Under the pieces are notes generated by a model. That model was given only the letters and a program-made list of their open reading frames with translations, was not told where the DNA came from and ran no database searches. From an uncultured Ruminococcus sp. (GTDB lineage Bacteria; Bacillota; Clostridia; Oscillospirales; Ruminococcaceae): DNA of 64,000 nt. Of this stretch, positions 50,288 through 57,992 are shown in pieces. Numbering within the stretch: position 1 is the stretch's first letter; each line of letters opens with the position of its first letter. Both the position numbers and the translations under genes were made by a program. The stretch is from the NCBI GenBank assembly GCA_902788785.1, contig CADALT010000004.1, forward strand, positions 58,719-122,718, read 5' to 3'.

Positions 50288-50533
50288 TGTGTTCTGTAAG
50301 TTCTGAATTAATTATTGGTTTCTTTTGCGTTTATAAGTTAAGCTATATTTTTGGAAAACTATTATGTTATCTTATTGACAATTAAAAAGATAATCAGAGG
50401 ATTTTATGAATTTTACAGACTTTTACAAAAGTTGTACTTGGCATTAGAAGCAGTACTGATTGGTGGCTGTGGAGTTGTCTGATAGTATCGTTTAGACAAT
50501 GAAGCAGCTGCTTTTTTAGATAGGAGAAATAAT

Positions 50534-51085
50534 ATGAAAATAAAATTTATGGGTAAATTCAATAACGATCCTGAGTCTCTTCCTAGTGATCCCATTACCG
50601 CATACTCAAATAAACTCATTGAACCTGATAATTATAAGAATATCATGATCATTTTTTCGATAGTTCTGCTATTTGTATTCGGAGCAATTTTTTGTTTAAG
50701 AACGGGTATATCTAAAATAAATAATGTCGGTATTCTATTGTGGGTCTTATCTGTTATCCCACACGAATTGATACACGCCACGGCATTTAAAGAGGTCGTA
50801 TATTTATATTTTAACTTACCATTCGGGGCTTTTGTTTATTCTCAAGGGCATTTAAAAAAATCAGAATTCATTACTATGTCTCTTATGCCGAACATTGTTT
50901 TTGGATTTATCCCTTTTGCGATTTATTTGTTGTTCCCGACGTTTAATATATTAGGGACTTTTGGATTGTGTGCGATCATATCAGGCGCAGGTGACTATTT
51001 AAATGTCTATAACGTAGTAAAACAAGTGCCTTCAAAAGCATATGTTTATATGAATAAGATGGACACATACTGGTATGATAAATGA
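50534..51085 (+). CDS. DUF3267-type membrane zinc metalloprotease
   Basis: 183 residues with about four membrane helices. HELIHA (about 77-82) inside the second hydrophobic region is an HExxH zinc site, and SGAGDYLNVYNV (about 155) resembles the third-ligand segment of DUF3267 putative peptidases. It follows the bacteriocin genes on the same strand with an AGGAGA site. A role in bacteriocin immunity or maturation is plausible from position but unproven. Confidence 0.7.
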   Translation: MKIKFMGKFNNDPESLPSDPITAYSNKLIEPDNYKNIMIIFSIVLLFVFGAIFCLRTGISKINNVGILLWVLSVIPHELIHATAFKEVVYLYFNLPFGAFVYSQGHLKKSEFITMSLMPNIVFGFIPFAIYLLFPTFNILGTFGLCAIISGAGDYLNVYNVVKQVPSKAYVYMNKMDTYWYDK

Positions 51086-51122
51086 AAATTAAGATATATT
51101 ATTACGGTTTGGAAGTGAGTAG

Positions 51123-51719
51123 ATTGGTTATTACTGCATAAAACAACACGACATAACCGACTGCGGAGCAGCCTGCCTTGCGACGATCTCAAAGCAGTAC
51201 GGACTTAACCTTTCCATATCGAAGATAAGGGAGATCTGCATCTCCATTCTGCGCGGAAAGCAGTTTGAATTCCCGATCTATTTTGATTTGGAGGATCAGC
51301 GCAGCCTCCGCACCGGAAAGGCGAACTGTTCTGCAATGGTGCGGGCGTTCTGTGGTGCGCTAGAGCAGGCTGGCTACTGGGCGGGACTCTACACGAGCCG
51401 TTTGATGCTCCAGACGTATATTGACGAGGACATCAGGAGCCGCTACGCGCTCTGGATCGCGGAGTGGGGCAGAAAGCTCAATTACAGCGGTGCTGTAGGT
51501 ATCAGGCAGTATTCCGACAAGGGCAAGGTGGATGGCATCAACGCCAACACCGATCTCGATGAGTGTTATGTTGATTATCCTACACAGATCAAAGAGGCAG
51601 GGCTGAACGGGTTCGCTGCGCCTGTTACAGACGATGCTCCTGCCAACGAGCAGAAGACCGCAGAGGTCGTTCTTCAGATCGGGGATGACGTTTATAAGGG
51701 CAAGCTTACCAAGGCGTGA
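51123..51719 (+). pseudogene. Chimera: C39 peptidase start of a bacteriocin transporter fused to a GH25 lysozyme end
   Basis: The frame begins ATT GGT TAT TAC (no ATG; a TAG lies immediately before). Its first 37 residues, YYCIKQHDITDCGAACLATI then SKQYGLNLSISKIREI, are the N-terminus of a C39-peptidase ABC transporter with the catalytic Cys. At about 51,236 it switches to LRGKQFEFPIYFDLEDQRS, the middle of a GH25 lysozyme, continuing through ALWIAEWG and GIRQYSDKGKVDGI to a linker. The whole membrane and ATPase parts of the transporter and the GH25 N-terminus are gone. Confidence 0.75.
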
Positions 51720-51817
51720 AGGTTTCCGGGCAGTTGGAGTTGATCCGCTGCCCGGTATTTGCTATTGCATCGAACAATCAGAATTTATCAGTTATAAAGA
51801 CTGTCATACATACTTAG

Positions 51818-52087
51818 TTATATAGACAATATGTGATCCAGTTGATTGATCCACTCTCGGATCATCTCATCATCAATACTGAATTCCATAATTTCACACT
51901 TTCTTATTTCGTATTGATCAAAATAAATCTTTACTCTTGGATTAAGATCTTTATATACAAAGTTTGCCATGAATAGAGTTTCGGAATAAGCAAATAACCC
52001 ATCATATTTAGTATTTAATGTGTGATCTAAGTATTGTTCAAATATATCCTTTATTTTCTTAGCGGTAATGTCAGTTTGATCATACAA
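51818..52087 (-). CDS. Hypothetical 89-residue protein
   Basis: Acidic soluble protein starting at TTG after AAGGAGTAG. It begins YDQTDITAKKIKDIF and ends INQLDHILSI; there is no membrane segment and no family recognised. Its size and isolated antisense position among mobile-element debris would suit an orphan immunity or antitoxin gene, but nothing in the sequence proves it. Confidence 0.5.
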   Translation of the reverse strand: MYDQTDITAKKIKDIFEQYLDHTLNTKYDGLFAYSETLFMANFVYKDLNPRVKIYFDQYEIRKCEIMEFSIDDEMIREWINQLDHILSI

Positions 52088-52184
52088 TAACTACTCCTTG
52101 AATTCCGATTCCCACGTAGGTTTTTATTACCCCTATTATACACCATTCCCCAGAAAAAGCAAGGGTTTAAAGGAGGTTCATCAC

Positions 52185-52376
52185 ATGGAACAACAAAAAA
52201 TTCTCGAGGAGATCAATTATTTCAGGGCGCAGAAAATCACCGATCAGCTCTATGCTGCCGGTCTGATCTCATTTGACGAATACGACAAATTAACCGAGCT
52301 GAACCGGCAGACTTTCTCTCCGTTATACGTGGACTTATTACCGAAAACGCTTGCAAAATCATCCGTTCAGAGTTAA
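52185..52376 (+). CDS. Small SHOCT-like protein of recombinase operons
   Basis: 63 residues with an AAAGGAGG site. The LYAAGLISFDEYDKLTELNR segment is a SHOCT-type short helical motif, followed by FSPLYVDLLP. Small proteins with this ending are typically encoded just upstream of serine recombinases in clostridial conjugative elements; the truncated recombinase start 28 bases downstream fits that. Confidence 0.65.
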   Translation: MEQQKILEEINYFRAQKITDQLYAAGLISFDEYDKLTELNRQTFSPLYVDLLPKTLAKSSVQS

Positions 52377-52404
52377 GATTGGATACTGACAAGGGGGGAT
52401 CGCT

Positions 52405-53064
52405 ATGACAGTCAGAACGATTGACGCACAGCCGCAGGAGATCAAAAAGCGCCGTGTGGCTGCCTACTGCCGTGTCAGTACCGATCAGGACGACCAGATC
52501 TGTTTCGAGAACCTGAATTTGCGTGGCGCAGCGAAGGGAGAAATTCTGGATTATATTGCGGAGAAGTATCCGCAACATCTTGACGGCTACAAGGCGATCT
52601 ACCATAATGGTGACTTGTCCTACTGGGAGCAGCTCGAAGCAGAGATTGAGACACTGTCCAAGGAATATGCCGAAAGCCGCAAGAAGATACTGGAGGACAG
52701 GCTTGATACCTATAATTCAGATCTTACAAATACTGAGCTGCTTAAAAAGAGTATTGAGGAAAATAAGAACCTCTTTAAGAATAATGCCGAAGACTCAAAA
52801 TTCTATTACAGATATGCTATACCATATGATGAGTATGGTAAACTCACAGGCGAGATACTTTCTATATCTGCCGATTCGGTAGCAAGTGAATCATCAGGCA
52901 CAAAGTTCTATATCGCACAGGCAAGCCTGTCCGAAAAATCGCTGATGGGAAAAGAAGGCGATGTAAGAGAAGTCAGAACAGGTATGCTGCTTGAAGCCAA
53001 GTCGATCTCAGGCTCTAAGCGTGTTATTACATGGCTGTTGGAGAAGCTCAATTTTATTGACTGA
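52405..53064 (+). pseudogene. Mosaic frame: serine-recombinase start fused to HlyD-type bacteriocin secretion end
   Basis: 219 codons in one frame. Residues 1-31 (KKRRVAAYCRVSTDQDDQ) are the N-terminus of a large serine recombinase. Residues about 32-95 (ILDYIAEKYPQHLDGYKAIY, SYWEQLEAEIETLSKEY) come from another, unidentified protein, possibly a radical-SAM enzyme end. From about 96 the sequence is a HlyD-family accessory protein of bacteriocin export, with the hallmark C-terminus GMLLEAKSISGSKRVITWLL and KLNFID. The frame is open but cannot encode any of the three functions intact. Confidence 0.65.
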
Positions 53065-53093
53065 TATGTATTGATCGCTTAAATGATAATGAT

Positions 53094-53137
53094 CAACGAC
53101 CGCTCTGATCTCGGGTGTGGATCATAGCGGTTGTTTG
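53094..53137 (+). terminator. Terminator after the HlyD remnant
   Basis: CAACGACCGCT / AGCGGTTGTT(TGTTG) arms with a 20-base loop and T-rich flank, about 30 bases after the stop. Confidence 0.6.
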
Positions 53138-53280
53138 TTGGTTATGGAAAGCTTGCAAGTGAATTATCTCCATGCTTTATAGTGTCGCTAACATTGTCAG
53201 TTTAGTGATGGAGTTTTCCATCGCTTATGAACTTAAAATTAACCTCACGTAAATATTGTCAGATCCGCAAATTTTGCATC

Positions 53281-53308
53281 TTGACTATTTTTCTGATTTT
53301 GATATAAT
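53281..53308 (+). promoter_or_regulatory. Promoter of the Spo0A-C-like gene
   Basis: TTGACT (53281-53286), 16-base spacer, TATAAT (53303-53308), about 50 bases before the start codon. Confidence 0.7.
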
Positions 53309-53360
53309 TGATTTTGCCGCCTGAATACGGCGAAATTTATATCTTGGGAGAGGTAAAAAT

Positions 53361-53756
53361 ATGAGACAAATGAATGAGATCGTAAGTTTTAACAACGGAG
53401 TTCTGCACAACGACATTACAGCGATGATGAAAAAAATGTCTTTCATTCCGAACTACAGCGGATTTAACTACATACGTGAGGCTGTTAAGATGGTGGTCTG
53501 TTTTGGGGACGATGTCATGTGCGTATCTAAGAGCATTTATCCGGAGATAGCAAAACGCTCGGGAACTTCGCCTGCTGCAGTGGAGGTCGGTATGCGCAAA
53601 GCCATCACCCGTGCGTGGAAACTCGCCGATGACAGCAGCAAGCTGGAGATCTTCGGTACCTACGCTTTGCATGAGGGCTGGATGCCTACAAACAGCGAGC
53701 TTATATACGTTCTTGTGGACAGGCTTCGCTGTAAAGCAATGCTGGAGAATGAGTGA
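53361..53756 (+). CDS. Stand-alone Spo0A C-terminal-domain DNA-binding protein
   Basis: 131 residues containing only the Spo0A effector domain: GFNYIREAVKMVV, then SKSIYPEIAKRSGTSPAAVE, the recognition-helix region, and VGMRKAITRAW. The receiver domain of full Spo0A is absent. It could bind Spo0A boxes without phosphorylation, either as a regulator or as a competitor. GGGAGAGG ribosome binding site and own promoter. Confidence 0.82.
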   Translation: MRQMNEIVSFNNGVLHNDITAMMKKMSFIPNYSGFNYIREAVKMVVCFGDDVMCVSKSIYPEIAKRSGTSPAAVEVGMRKAITRAWKLADDSSKLEIFGTYALHEGWMPTNSELIYVLVDRLRCKAMLENE

Positions 53757-53806
53757 GACAAGCCGCATATCAGTTCTTTCAAAGTCATTCATTAAGCCCC
53801 CGTTTA

Positions 53807-54136
53807 TCATCTGTCAAGATAGCACATATAGTGTCTGCTGTGGTCATATCTTATAACGACATCTCCCGATATTTCAAAGGCTGCTTTTATTACGGAGATA
53901 TATTTTTCTCCGATATGGACGCTCATATATATCACGGCTTTGCCTTTGTTTGTAAGTTCTGTTCTGCCCCTCGGATAATAGTCAAAAGGCTTTTTGCAGC
54001 TCTTTGGTCGGACGATAGCCCACAGTTTTTGATGATTGTAAGTGTCCCCCGACTTTGCTGTGCCCTCGGGATATTTTCCGTTGAACGGGAAAGCCATCAG
54101 TTTGCCGTCCACCAGCCAGAATACGCCTTTTTTCAT
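53807..54136 (-). CDS. Conserved hypothetical protein
   Basis: 109-residue soluble protein with the regular motif set MKKGVFWLVDGKLMAFPF, YNHQKLWAIV, YYPRGRTELTNKGKAVIYM and DHSRHYMCYLDR. It belongs to a small family of Firmicutes proteins of unknown function often found near mobile regions; the two closing aromatic/His motifs suggest a nucleic-acid or ligand site, but nothing is established. Good GAGGATCG ribosome binding site. Confidence 0.65.
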   Translation of the reverse strand: MKKGVFWLVDGKLMAFPFNGKYPEGTAKSGDTYNHQKLWAIVRPKSCKKPFDYYPRGRTELTNKGKAVIYMSVHIGEKYISVIKAAFEISGDVVIRYDHSRHYMCYLDR

Positions 54137-54219
54137 AGATCGATCCTCGTTGATATCTTGATGCTTTCTTTACTGTGAATATATTATAGCATATATGATG
54201 GGAAAAAAGGGGCGGTGTG

Positions 54220-54963
54220 TCATAGTTTTTCCAGTATTGTATTTATTAACTCTTTATTATTGGAATAAAACTCATATTCTTTAGCTTTATATGACCAATG
54301 TTCTTTAAGATTATCTTTTCCACCACCCTCTATCCATGCATAAAAATCAAATATAAGGTTTGTAGCAGGTACATTATTCTCTAATCTATATTCTTTATTG
54401 TTATCACTGTTCAGAAATTCTGATATTTTATTTTGAAGCTCCAGATAATACCCATAATCATTTATACCGCTCCAGTTATCTTTTATACAATCTATATTTG
54501 CCTTTTCTCGGCATATACGAAGAACATTATTGTCTATTGGTGTGTGGCAATAAATAAAATATTCTTCTTTAGCTCCCTGAAAGAGCAGAAGATTTTTAAA
54601 AGTTATATTTATCAGCTTCTGAGCTTTTCCATGTGTAAAATTCAATCCGGAACTATGAAAGATGCTGACCATTTCTTCACAAGTCTCTCTATGCCAGGTC
54701 GTATATTCCTCAAAGCTTTCAGGCGCAGAACCTTTTAGGTAGCTGATGATCCTTTCACAAACGTAATCAAGCATAAGATCTTTATAAAGATCTCCATTTT
54801 CATTTTTAGCTTTACCGATCCCTTTTAAAGTACGAGGCATCATATCTCTGTAAGCAGTTTTACATACAATATTTTTTATCTGATCATCATTAGTTATTTT
54901 GCTTTCAAAAGAAACATAAGGGAACAATATTCTGAGAGTACTCCAATCATTATTCGTCATCAT
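54220..54963 (-). CDS. Hypothetical 247-residue protein
   Basis: Soluble, probably all-helical protein starting MMTNNDWSTLRILFPYVSF after GGAGGAAT. It is rich in Asn, Lys and Glu, AT-rich in codon use, has several aromatic/Trp positions (TTWHRETCEEMVSIF, FDFYAWIEGGGKDN) and no membrane segment. No family recognised. Position within the integrated element suggests accessory function. Confidence 0.6.
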   Translation of the reverse strand: MMTNNDWSTLRILFPYVSFESKITNDDQIKNIVCKTAYRDMMPRTLKGIGKAKNENGDLYKDLMLDYVCERIISYLKGSAPESFEEYTTWHRETCEEMVSIFHSSGLNFTHGKAQKLINITFKNLLLFQGAKEEYFIYCHTPIDNNVLRICREKANIDCIKDNWSGINDYGYYLELQNKISEFLNSDNNKEYRLENNVPATNLIFDFYAWIEGGGKDNLKEHWSYKAKEYEFYSNNKELINTILEKL

Positions 54964-55093
54964 CTGAATTCCTCCATTCATTCAAACCTAAAACCAAAAC
55001 GTCCACAGCCTAAGCTATACCCCTATTATACCACATTAACAGGCAAAAGTCAATTCAAATAAACAAATTCAAAATTATAACAAATTTTAAATA

Positions 55094-56062
55094 TCAAAAC
55101 CTCTTCTTCTCGAAAAACTCAATAGAATCTCGGTCTTCGTAGGTCACTTTTGCTGAACAATACTGAAAAGCATCTTTTCTTATACGCTTCACGCTTGCAG
55201 GAACATGGATAGTTTTAAGTTTGCGGCAATCCATAAATCCACCGAATGAACACTCATCGCCTATCTGCGTTACGCTTTCGGGAATGATGATATCTCCGCT
55301 TTTTGCCACGGGGCATCTCAGCAGGATAGTCTTTTCATTGTTATAAAGAATGCCGTCACTGCTTGTGTAGTGCTGGTTGAACAGGTCAACTTCAAACTCT
55401 TCCAGAGCAGGCGCACTTAGTGAAAAATCATCGAAATCTTCCATATCTTTTCCAATGGTTATCTTTTTCAGCGATGTACAGCCGTGAAAGATCTGCGTGC
55501 ATAATGAAGTAACCCCCGCAGGAATGGTGATCTCTTCCAGAGCTGTACAGAACATGAACATATCGTCGTTGATAGAAAATGGCATATACTTCGGGAAAAC
55601 AACTTTCTTTAATGAACTGCAATTACAAAATGCCGAAAATGAAATAAGCTCTATCGAAGACGGAATGACGATCTCCTCGATATTATAACATTCAGCGAAA
55701 GCGTCGTCACCTATATACGTGACTGTATCGGGTATAACGAATCGTTTCGTATCGATAGCGTTTGGACAGCGTATCAGCGCGGTCATGTCTCTGCTGTACA
55801 GAACGCCGTTCACACTTACATAGTTGGGATTATCTTCGTTTGCAGTTATCTCTGCAAGCTCATCGCAGTTCCACAGAGTAAAATTTATCTCGCCTTCTTC
55901 CCAGGGGTACAGGCTGTTGGGGATATGAATGGAAGTAAGTTCGTCACGATCATCAAAGGCATGATGCCTGATGTCCTTTACGCCCTCGGGAATGACCGCC
56001 CTGGTAACGCCCTCTTCTTTGGTGTACTTTTCGAGGAAATCTCCGTTGATAATGAATCCCAT
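55094..56062 (-). CDS. BspA-like leucine-rich-repeat (LRR_5) protein
   Basis: 322 residues of repeating 23-residue LRR_5 units (VIPEGVKDIRHHAFDDRDEL, VIPDTVTYIGDDAFAECYNI, VIPSSIELISFSAFCNCSSL, IIPESVTQIGDECSF...). There is no signal peptide or membrane anchor, so unlike surface BspA proteins it is probably cytoplasmic or released by another route. GGAGCG ribosome binding site. Confidence 0.88.
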   Translation of the reverse strand: MGFIINGDFLEKYTKEEGVTRAVIPEGVKDIRHHAFDDRDELTSIHIPNSLYPWEEGEINFTLWNCDELAEITANEDNPNYVSVNGVLYSRDMTALIRCPNAIDTKRFVIPDTVTYIGDDAFAECYNIEEIVIPSSIELISFSAFCNCSSLKKVVFPKYMPFSINDDMFMFCTALEEITIPAGVTSLCTQIFHGCTSLKKITIGKDMEDFDDFSLSAPALEEFEVDLFNQHYTSSDGILYNNEKTILLRCPVAKSGDIIIPESVTQIGDECSFGGFMDCRKLKTIHVPASVKRIRKDAFQYCSAKVTYEDRDSIEFFEKKRF

Positions 56063-56082
56063 ATATACGCTCCTTTCAATGA

Positions 56083-56118
56083 TAAAAAATATACCGAAGC
56101 ATTTTCTTCTTCGGTATA
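56083..56118 (-). terminator. Terminator of the WYL regulator gene
   Basis: Minus-strand TATACCGAAG / CTTCGGTATA followed by TTTTTTATC, between the WYL and LRR_5 genes. Confidence 0.82.
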
Positions 56119-56172
56119 TAGTATAACATATGAGATGGGGAAAAAAGGGGCGGTGTCGGCAGCGTCATTTTC

Positions 56173-57216
56173 TCATTTATATCTTTCAGCTGCTGCTTTC
56201 AGCTTTTTGGCAATATCCTCCCTTACACGCTTCGGAGATATCACCTCGACACAGTCTGCATACTGTATCGCCCAGTGTATCATGGCATCTTCGCTTATGC
56301 GTACACGGACTTCCAGCATATCCTTTCCTTTTTGGCTGATATTTGCACTACTGCCGAACCAGTCAACTATATCATTCACTATAACCTTCGGACAAACAAA
56401 AGCACAGGTGCATACCTCGCCGCTCCACATATTAGGGTGACAGGCAGCGTATTCTGCAAGGTCTATGCCGTTTTCACAGCCCTTCACACGCCGCACGGAT
56501 ACAGCAGTCATCTCGGACAGTGATATGTTCATTATCCTGTCGATGCGGAATGTACTGAGGTCGTCATAGTTATCATTCTTCCCCAGCATATAGTACCGTC
56601 CGTTCATAGACATCAGCTTGTATGGGCTGACTATGTACAGCTTAGGTTTTTGTTTATCGTTCAAACGGGGATGGAGTTTCAGGTCGGTGTCGTAGTCGCA
56701 GTAGCTGAATGTTACCTTTTTCCTGCGAGAGATAGCCTCGCTCAGGATAGATATCGTGTAAAACATCTGCTTATTAACAGGACGCTGCTGCACTGTATTA
56801 TATGAACTTGCCAGTATTTTTCGTGACTCCTCACTGCCAAGTTCAGCAATTTTCTTCACTATTTCACGGCAGTGCGCCTGCGGAAGAAAATTAGAAAAAA
56901 TAAGGCTGTCGATCATGATCTGCAATTCGCTGTCATCGAATGTCTGCTCGTGTTCGTAGTACCAGTTTGTGAGTATGTTTTCCTGCTGACCGTTCTTGTT
57001 CGTGCGGTGAAATTCATCGTACTTTAAAGGAAATCCTACTTCCAGCAGCATTGAAAGATTGTGTCGTATGGTCTTGCGGTCAAGCTTCATGCCATACTCA
57101 TCGTACACCAGATCAATTATTTGATTCTGCGAATACCGTTTATCGTAACTGCTGCGGCTCTCCAGTATTTTCAATATGTAAATTATTGCAAGCTTTTTAG
57201 GTTCTTTTGCTGCCAT
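56173..57216 (-). CDS. WYL-domain transcriptional regulator
   Basis: 347 residues: N-terminal winged HTH (KKLAIIYILKILESRS to RKTIRHNLSMLLE, about 5-60), a middle WYL domain (KVTFSYCDYD to YIVSPYKLMSMNGRYYMLG, about 155-225, with the PYKL and FRIDRI segments) and a WCX-like C-terminus. WYL proteins bind oligonucleotides or other ligands and often govern defence or mobile-element genes. A consensus-like promoter lies 35 bases upstream. Last gene before the tRNA-Ser junction. Confidence 0.88.
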   Translation of the reverse strand: MAAKEPKKLAIIYILKILESRSSYDKRYSQNQIIDLVYDEYGMKLDRKTIRHNLSMLLEVGFPLKYDEFHRTNKNGQQENILTNWYYEHEQTFDDSELQIMIDSLIFSNFLPQAHCREIVKKIAELGSEESRKILASSYNTVQQRPVNKQMFYTISILSEAISRRKKVTFSYCDYDTDLKLHPRLNDKQKPKLYIVSPYKLMSMNGRYYMLGKNDNYDDLSTFRIDRIMNISLSEMTAVSVRRVKGCENGIDLAEYAACHPNMWSGEVCTCAFVCPKVIVNDIVDWFGSSANISQKGKDMLEVRVRISEDAMIHWAIQYADCVEVISPKRVREDIAKKLKAAAERYK

Positions 57217-57250
57217 GGATAATTCCCCCTTTAAGTGTTTTCATGGGTAT

Positions 57251-57279
57251 ATTATAGCACATTTCAATATCCTAATCAA
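57251..57279 (-). promoter_or_regulatory. Promoter of the WYL regulator gene
   Basis: Minus-strand TTGATT (57274-57279), 17-base spacer, TATAAT (57251-57256). Confidence 0.78.
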
Positions 57280-57378
57280 TATGGCTATGGGGAGAATTTT
57301 ACTCATGTAAATCCATCGGAAAAACGTTTCCTGCATAATGCAGGATACAGCAGGCTTGGTTAGTAATGTGCTTATCAT

Positions 57379-57535
57379 TTGATTAGCAATATGACAGACA
57401 ACTGATGTTAACTTATTATCAAAAAATTTAAAAAACAAGTGTAAATAAATGGTATGATATATTATCTTGTTCGCATGGTTCGTTTAGCAAAAAGTCGTTC
57501 TTTTAGCAGAATGATTAGCAAATTGATTAGCATAG
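57379..57535. repeat. TGATTAGCA repeats beside the tRNA attachment site
   Basis: TGATTAGCA occurs at about 57380, 57511 and 57522, with additional TTAGCA at about 57484 and 57502, in direct orientation within 250 bases of the attachment site. Short direct repeats in this position are typical integrase arm-binding sites. The rest of the 57,217-57,590 gap has no credible gene. Confidence 0.5.
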
Positions 57536-57589
57536 AAATATAGTCGCTTAGTCGGGTAATTTTACGGACACTTGTAATAGCTTTGTAGA

Positions 57590-57626
57590 TAATAAAAGAC
57601 CCCGCAAACTTTATGTTTACGAGGTC
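57590..57626 (-). terminator. Terminator downstream of tRNA-Ser
   Basis: Minus-strand GACCTCGTAAAC / GTTTGCGGGGTC followed by TTTTATTATC. Confidence 0.8.
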
Positions 57627-57630
57627 ATAC

Positions 57631-57723
57631 TGGCGGAGAAGGAGGGATTCGAACCCTCGATGAGCTATTAACCCATACACGAGTTCCAGTCGTGCGCCAT
57701 AAACCGGGCTAGGCGACTTCTCC
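57631..57723 (-). tRNA. tRNA-Ser(GGA), attachment site
   Basis: Class II tRNA with acceptor GGAGAAG / CTTCTCC, anticodon arm CACGA-CTGGAAC-TCGTG (anticodon GGA), long variable arm, T loop TTCGAAT, and encoded GCCA 3' end (57631-57634). The 25 bases at its 3' end recur at 47,987, so it is the integration target of the element to its left. The encoded CCA contrasts with the CCA-less tRNA array near 9 kb. Confidence 0.95.
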
Positions 57724-57912
57724 ACAGTTCATTTTTAACTGTCCTAACTGACAGCTTAATTATTATAGCACATTCTTGCCGATTTGTCAAGCCTTTTTTC
57801 AAAAAAATATTTTTTTATTTTATTTAGGAAAAATGTGTAACCAAACCGCACCTTTCATCGACTAATTGACAGAAAAGTAAAAACAAACACTTCGATTTGT
57901 TCTTTTTGCGAA

Positions 57913-57941
57913 TTGTATTAACTTAAAATTTAGGCTATAAT
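57913..57941 (+). promoter_or_regulatory. Promoter of the dockerin-VanY gene
   Basis: TTGTAT (57913-57918), 17-base spacer, TATAAT (57936-57941), about 50 bases before the start codon. Confidence 0.65.
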
Positions 57942-57992
57942 TTTAGTAAGAAGATAAGATAGGATGTTCAAAGCTTGAATGGAGGATGTATA

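Larger units (their letters stand above)
47987..57655. mobile_element. Integrated, decayed element at tRNA-Ser
   Basis: About 9.6 kb bounded by direct 25-bp tRNA-derived repeats. The intact tRNA points into the element, as expected for 3'-end integration. Cargo: a toxin-like/membrane-protein pair, a two-peptide bacteriocin with decayed export genes, several hypothetical proteins, a Spo0A-C protein, an LRR_5 protein and a WYL regulator. No intact integrase, relaxase or replication gene is seen; only fragments of an excisionase and a serine recombinase remain, so it is probably immobile. How much of the right part was brought in with the element is uncertain. Confidence 0.65.

Noticed and set aside
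54220-55060. The AT-rich hypothetical region as a restriction-modification or toxin-antitoxin pair.
   Set aside because: No methylase, nuclease or antitoxin motif could be identified in either flanking protein.
57241-57438. A 65-codon minus-strand frame upstream of the WYL gene.
   Set aside because: It lies over the WYL promoter and has no ribosome binding site; its hydrophobic composition follows from AT-rich sequence.
57379-57535. TTAGCA repeats as a CRISPR array.
   Set aside because: Repeats are only 6-9 bases with irregular spacing and no spacers of constant length; no cas genes in the window.
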